NCBI GenBank assembly: GCA_002410925.1
Contig: DHPR01000019.1
Coordinates: 946 to 64,945 of the forward strand
Direction: 5' to 3'
Length of the DNA stretch: 64,000 nt
Source of the DNA: UBA5359 sp002410925 [NCBI: bacterium UBP13_UBA5359]
GTDB taxonomy: Bacteria; UBP13; UBA5359
Shown piece by piece: positions 56,647-64,000 of the stretch. Made by a program: the position numbers and the translations under genes. Each line of letters opens with the position of its first letter. Position 1 is the stretch's first letter. The notes below the pieces were generated by a model. The model did not search any database and was not told where the DNA came from. It worked only from the letters and a program-made list of their open reading frames with translations.

Positions 56647-56794
56647 CTTAGCTAAGCTATATTAATCTTTCCCTAAGATTCTACGTTTAAAACTTACCGT
56701 TACAGGTCTTGATCCGTCCAAATTATTAAATTTCGATCTCTGGCTTCCGTTTTTCAAACTTCGGCAATGAGTCACAAAACATTCCCAACCTAAT

Positions 56795-58045
56795 TTATGC
56801 CGACCGACTGATAGTAGCCCCTAAACCAGTCAATTTGGCTTCTATATCTTCATAACCACGATCTATATGCTCTATACCGGTAATCTCGGTAACACCTTCG
56901 GCAGCCAGGCCGGCTAGTATAAGAGCTACGCCGGCTCTGAGATCGGGGGCGGTTACCTGGGCTCCGGTCAGGCGTTCCACTCCTCTGACAATGGCGCTAT
57001 GCCCCTCCACTCTGATATCCGCACCCATACGCTTCATCTCGCTGACATGCATGAATCTATTCTCAAAAATAGTCTCTGTAAAGACACTGATGCCATCAGC
57101 AAGCGACATCAGGGACATCAATGGCGCTTGCATATCGGTGGGAAAGCCGGGATACGGAAGAGTCTTGACATCTACGGCATTTAATCTGTTTCGAACAGCT
57201 ACCAGAAGCCCATTCTCTATCTCTTCAATATGAACGCCCGCATCCTTTAACTTGGTGGTTATAGGCTTAAGATGATCAAAATCGATATGCCGTATTCTAA
57301 CCTCGCCCTTGCTGATAGCAGCCACCACGGCATAAGTTCCGGCCTCTATTCTATCCGGAATAATGGTATATTCCACACCATGTAGAGATTTCACGCCCTC
57401 TATCTCGATTATATTGGTACCCGCACCCTTTATACAGGCACCCATAGAATTCAGAAAGTTGGCCAGATCCACAATCTCCGGCTCCTCAGCCACATTCTCA
57501 ATAATTGTCCTACCCTCAGCCAGCGATGCAGCCATCATAATATTTTCAGTTGCTCCTACGCTGGGAATATCCAGGTAAATACGCCCGCCGTGCAGCTTAT
57601 CGGCCCAGACATGAATATAGCCATGTTCCATGGAGACCTCGGCTCCCAATGCCTGGAAACCTTTGATATGCAGATCTATCGGCCTGGAACCGATAGCACA
57701 GCCGCCGGGCAGAGAGACTTTGGCAGAGCCGAAGCGTGCTAAAAGAGGGCCAACCACCAGAACGGAGGCACGCATCTTCTTCATTAATTCGTAAGGCACC
57801 AAACTCAAGGCAAAATTCTCAGGAGAAACGACCAGGCGATTCCCGGCAGTTATAACCTTGACGCTAAATTCGTTGAGAACATCTGTCATGGTAGAGATAT
57901 CCGTCAGTCTGGGAATATTATTCAACGTGCTGGGTGTAGAAGCCAATAAAGAAGCAGCCATGATGGGTAAGGCTGCATTTTTGGCTCCGCTTATCAGAAC
58001 CTCTCCGCAGAGACGATTGCCACCGCCAATAATTATCTTCTCCAA
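56795..58045 (-). CDS. murA: UDP-N-acetylglucosamine 1-carboxyvinyltransferase MurA
   Basis: 416 residues. IIIGGGNRLCGEVLISGAKNAALP is the start; Cys116 in LPGGCAIGSRPIDLHIKG is the fosfomycin-targeted residue, so the enzyme should be fosfomycin-sensitive. It catalyses the first committed step of peptidoglycan synthesis. The start codon is TTG (58043-58045), with AGAGGA 7-8 bp ahead. It follows atpC by about 130 bp on the same strand and may be read from the ATP synthase transcript. Confidence 0.96.
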   Translation of the reverse strand: MEKIIIGGGNRLCGEVLISGAKNAALPIMAASLLASTPSTLNNIPRLTDISTMTDVLNEFSVKVITAGNRLVVSPENFALSLVPYELMKKMRASVLVVGPLLARFGSAKVSLPGGCAIGSRPIDLHIKGFQALGAEVSMEHGYIHVWADKLHGGRIYLDIPSVGATENIMMAASLAEGRTIIENVAEEPEIVDLANFLNSMGACIKGAGTNIIEIEGVKSLHGVEYTIIPDRIEAGTYAVVAAISKGEVRIRHIDFDHLKPITTKLKDAGVHIEEIENGLLVAVRNRLNAVDVKTLPYPGFPTDMQAPLMSLMSLADGISVFTETIFENRFMHVSEMKRMGADIRVEGHSAIVRGVERLTGAQVTAPDLRAGVALILAGLAAEGVTEITGIEHIDRGYEDIEAKLTGLGATISRSA

Positions 58046-58173
58046 AAGCTTTTCCTCTGTGGGTGAAATCAGAAGCCGCCTATTCCTAAATTTTATATTC
58101 TAATTTCTCCCGTTTTAATAGTTGTTTATTTAACTTCTCTATCGGCGCTTGCTTTTCCTGCCAATCCAAAATG

Positions 58174-58587
58174 TTATTTGCCGCCGGCAACTCTGATACG
58201 GGTTATGGCCCTGTGCAGCGCCGCCTCCAGACCAACAAAATCAATGCCGGAAACCTGCCTTACCAAAGCTTCCTCAGCTCGGCGCTTAGCCTCTTCGGCC
58301 CGGCGAATATCTATCTCCTCCGCCAGTTCGGCAACCTTTGCCGCAACACTGACTCTATCCTTCTCTATCAAGGCAAATCCGCTGCCAATAGCGACCTTCC
58401 GCATTCCCTCCGGTGTTTTTATCACCAGTTCGCCGATATCCAGAGCCAGCACCAGTCTGGTGTGTCCGGGTAAAACACCTACCACACCCTCCTGCCCGGG
58501 CAAGCTGATATATGTAGCCTTGCCGGAAAAGACTATGCGCTCCGGAATAACAACGCTGACATTGATCATGCCGGAAGATGTTGCCAT
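58174..58587 (-). CDS. atpC: F-type ATP synthase epsilon subunit
   Basis: 137 residues: beta-sandwich (VVIPERIVFSGKATYISLPGQEGVVGVLPGHTRLVLALD) and a C-terminal two-helix part (about 90-137, EEIDIRRAEEAKRRAEEALVRQ) that can inhibit ATPase activity. GGAG lies 8 bp before the ATG, overlapping the atpD end. Confidence 0.95.
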   Translation of the reverse strand: MATSSGMINVSVVIPERIVFSGKATYISLPGQEGVVGVLPGHTRLVLALDIGELVIKTPEGMRKVAIGSGFALIEKDRVSVAAKVAELAEEIDIRRAEEAKRRAEEALVRQVSGIDFVGLEAALHRAITRIRVAGGK

Positions 58588-58590
58588 AAC

Positions 58591-62886
<4,296 letters not shown>

Positions 62887-62900
<14 letters not shown>

Positions 62901-63378
62901 TTTTAACCCTCTTTATCATTTCCTCCGTCAAATGCCTTCTGTTCTCTTCATCCAGCATATCGGAGAGAACCCTGGCAGCAATATCGACGGACATCTCAGA
63001 GGCTTTCTCTCTTAATTGCTCCTCGACAACGCGCCGCTGTTCTTCCAATTCACCCCTGGTTAATTCCATCAGCTTGGCACGTTCCTGCTCGGTTTTTAGC
63101 CTGATCTCATTGCGTATGGTCTCTCCCGTCTGATTTGCCCGACTTATTATGCGCTGAGCCTCTTCTGAGGCAGATGCTATCTTTGCTTCATAATCATGAC
63201 GCAATCTCTCAGCTTCCGTTTTCTCTCTGGATGCATGCGATAAAAGGCCATGAATTTCAGCATTTCTTCTGGCTAATATCTCACTAAGAGGCTTGAACAA
63301 TATCAAGCGCAATATAACCAAAAGAAATAGAAAATTGCCCATCTGCAGCAGCAATAATTTCCAGTCGATCTCAAACAA
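62887..63378 (-). CDS. atpF: F-type ATP synthase b subunit
   Basis: 163 residues: one N-terminal membrane helix (LLLQMGNFLFLLVILRLILFKPL) and a long charged coiled coil (about 35-160). It forms the outer stalk as a dimer; no second b-type gene is present, so a homodimer is expected. Confidence 0.94.
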
Positions 63379-63392
63379 GACTATTCAACCTC

Positions 63393-63659
63393 TCAACCAA
63401 AAATTCTGGCGTACATAGGATTGGCAAACAAAAGCAGCAGAGAGACCAATAGCACATAAAGAACCAGCGCCTCAATAAGAACGATACCCAAAATCATACT
63501 GGTTCGGATATCACCGGCTGCTTCAGGATTTCTAGCCATCCCTTCAAGCCCCCTGGCTATAACTTTTCCCTGTGCGATAGCAGCTCCAATAGCTGCCAGG
63601 CAGAGCGAAAATGAAGCCGCCAACATGGTAATGATACCGAAAAGAATCTTTCCCTCCAT
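63393..63659 (-). CDS. atpE: F-type ATP synthase c subunit
   Basis: 88 residues: two helices around a polar loop RNPEAAGDI. Ion-binding Glu63 (LIEALVLY) and Gln30 are present, while the Ser/Thr that completes a sodium site is Ala64/Leu65, so proton coupling is more likely. The first helix reads A23-x-G25-x-A27-x-A29-x-G31 instead of the all-glycine motif, which in other bacteria goes with larger c rings. Confidence 0.94.
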   Translation of the reverse strand: MEGKILFGIITMLAASFSLCLAAIGAAIAQGKVIARGLEGMARNPEAAGDIRTSMILGIVLIEALVLYVLLVSLLLLFANPMYARIFG

Positions 63660-63736
63660 CTTACCTACCCCCTACTTTGAATGCAAAATTCCGGATTTTA
63701 CATCTCTGCATTCAAGTTATTTCTTTCTTTAGTTCT

Positions 63737-64000
63737 TTATTCATTGCTCTGAGATATCTCATTCGCTTCGCTAAACCCCGCCAAATCAGCCATGTAAATT
63801 GCCGCCAGTATGGCAAACACCAACGCCTGAATAAAAGCTATAAGCATTCCGATAAGCATCATAAAAGGCGGTAACAGCAGCGGCAATATCAGCTTGGCTA
63901 TCAGCGGCAAAATGGCCAGGATAATAGCCAGCGAAAGATCGTCCCCCACTATGTTGGCGAAGAGCCTTACAGCCAGTGAAAAAGGCCTGGCTAACTCACC
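63737..64000 (-). CDS. atpB: F-type ATP synthase a subunit, partial (5' end outside window)
   Basis: The last 87 residues are visible. SLAVRLFANIVGDDLSLAI carries the essential arginine of the proton half-channel, followed by two membrane helices and an acidic tail. First visible gene of the atp operon, 78 bp before atpE. The reading frame continues to the window edge without a stop. Confidence 0.93.
   Translation of the reverse strand, partial: GELARPFSLAVRLFANIVGDDLSLAIILAILPLIAKLILPLLLPPFMMLIGMLIAFIQALVFAILAAIYMADLAGFSEANEISQSNE

Noticed and set aside
63393-63659. Sodium-coupled ATP synthase
   Set aside because: Gln30 and Glu63 fit, but the residues after Glu63 are Ala and Leu, not Ser and Thr.

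Overview
Organism. All genes here are bacterial. Two small secreted proteins (36323-36964 and 56122-56646) look like outer-membrane beta-barrels that end in phenylalanine, so the cell is probably diderm. The purine operon has the Bacillus order purB-C-S-Q-L-F-M-N with the small PurL plus separate PurS and PurQ. A pseudopilin of the DUF1559-like kind common in Armatimonadota, Planctomycetota and relatives is present. Together with many glycoside hydrolases this suggests a saccharolytic diderm of the Terrabacteria side, for example Armatimonadota or a diderm Bacillota lineage such as Limnochordia. The sequence alone does not settle this.

Layout. 1-1.0 kb: truncated GntR regulator, repeated operator-like boxes and a broken XRE antitoxin-like remnant. 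1.0-8.8 kb: creatininase-type amidohydrolase plus DegT aminotransferase, a PocR-domain histidine kinase and AraC-type response regulator, a toxin-first PIN/Phd toxin-antitoxin pair with a palindromic promoter, an AEC transporter, a sugar isomerase-like TIM barrel and an XRE-cupin regulator. 8.9-12.8 kb: a GNAT-like acyltransferase diverging from a fused 2-amino-3-ketobutyrate CoA ligase/threonine dehydrogenase-like gene. 12.9-29.1 kb: a ten-gene, one-direction catabolic cluster (pseudopilin, giant GH20-like secreted protein, Gfo/Idh dehydrogenase, FSA-type transaldolase, IolB isomerase, FGGY kinase, NagB, flavoprotein plus FeS protein, GH1 glucosidase). Upstream lie a decayed secreted-protein gene and a GntR/LacI regulator. 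Three matching operator-like palindromes (core TTGTNNTTACAA) link regulator, decayed gene and cluster.

29.2-36 kb: ligA, pcrA, a decayed sugar-isomerase fragment, polX, a small membrane protein. 36.3-52.3 kb: YjbH-like outer-membrane protein, the eight-gene purine operon, a solitary OLD-family nuclease with a palindromic promoter, a GH38 alpha-mannosidase, and a NAD synthetase whose glutaminase nucleophile cysteine is replaced by serine. 52.6-56.6 kb: PilZ protein, MarC, LarB-LarC nickel-pincer cofactor genes, outer-membrane barrel. 56.8-64 kb: murA following an F-type ATP synthase operon (atpB partial, E, F, H, A, G, D, C).

How it fits together. The central cluster appears to release, oxidise, isomerise, phosphorylate and cleave sugars from a complex (probably amino-sugar-containing) glycan under a GntR/LacI repressor. 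Its combination of IolB, an FSA-type aldolase and a FGGY kinase without the other inositol genes does not match a standard pathway and is the best candidate here for undescribed biology. No rRNA, tRNA, CRISPR array, insertion sequence or prophage was recognised.
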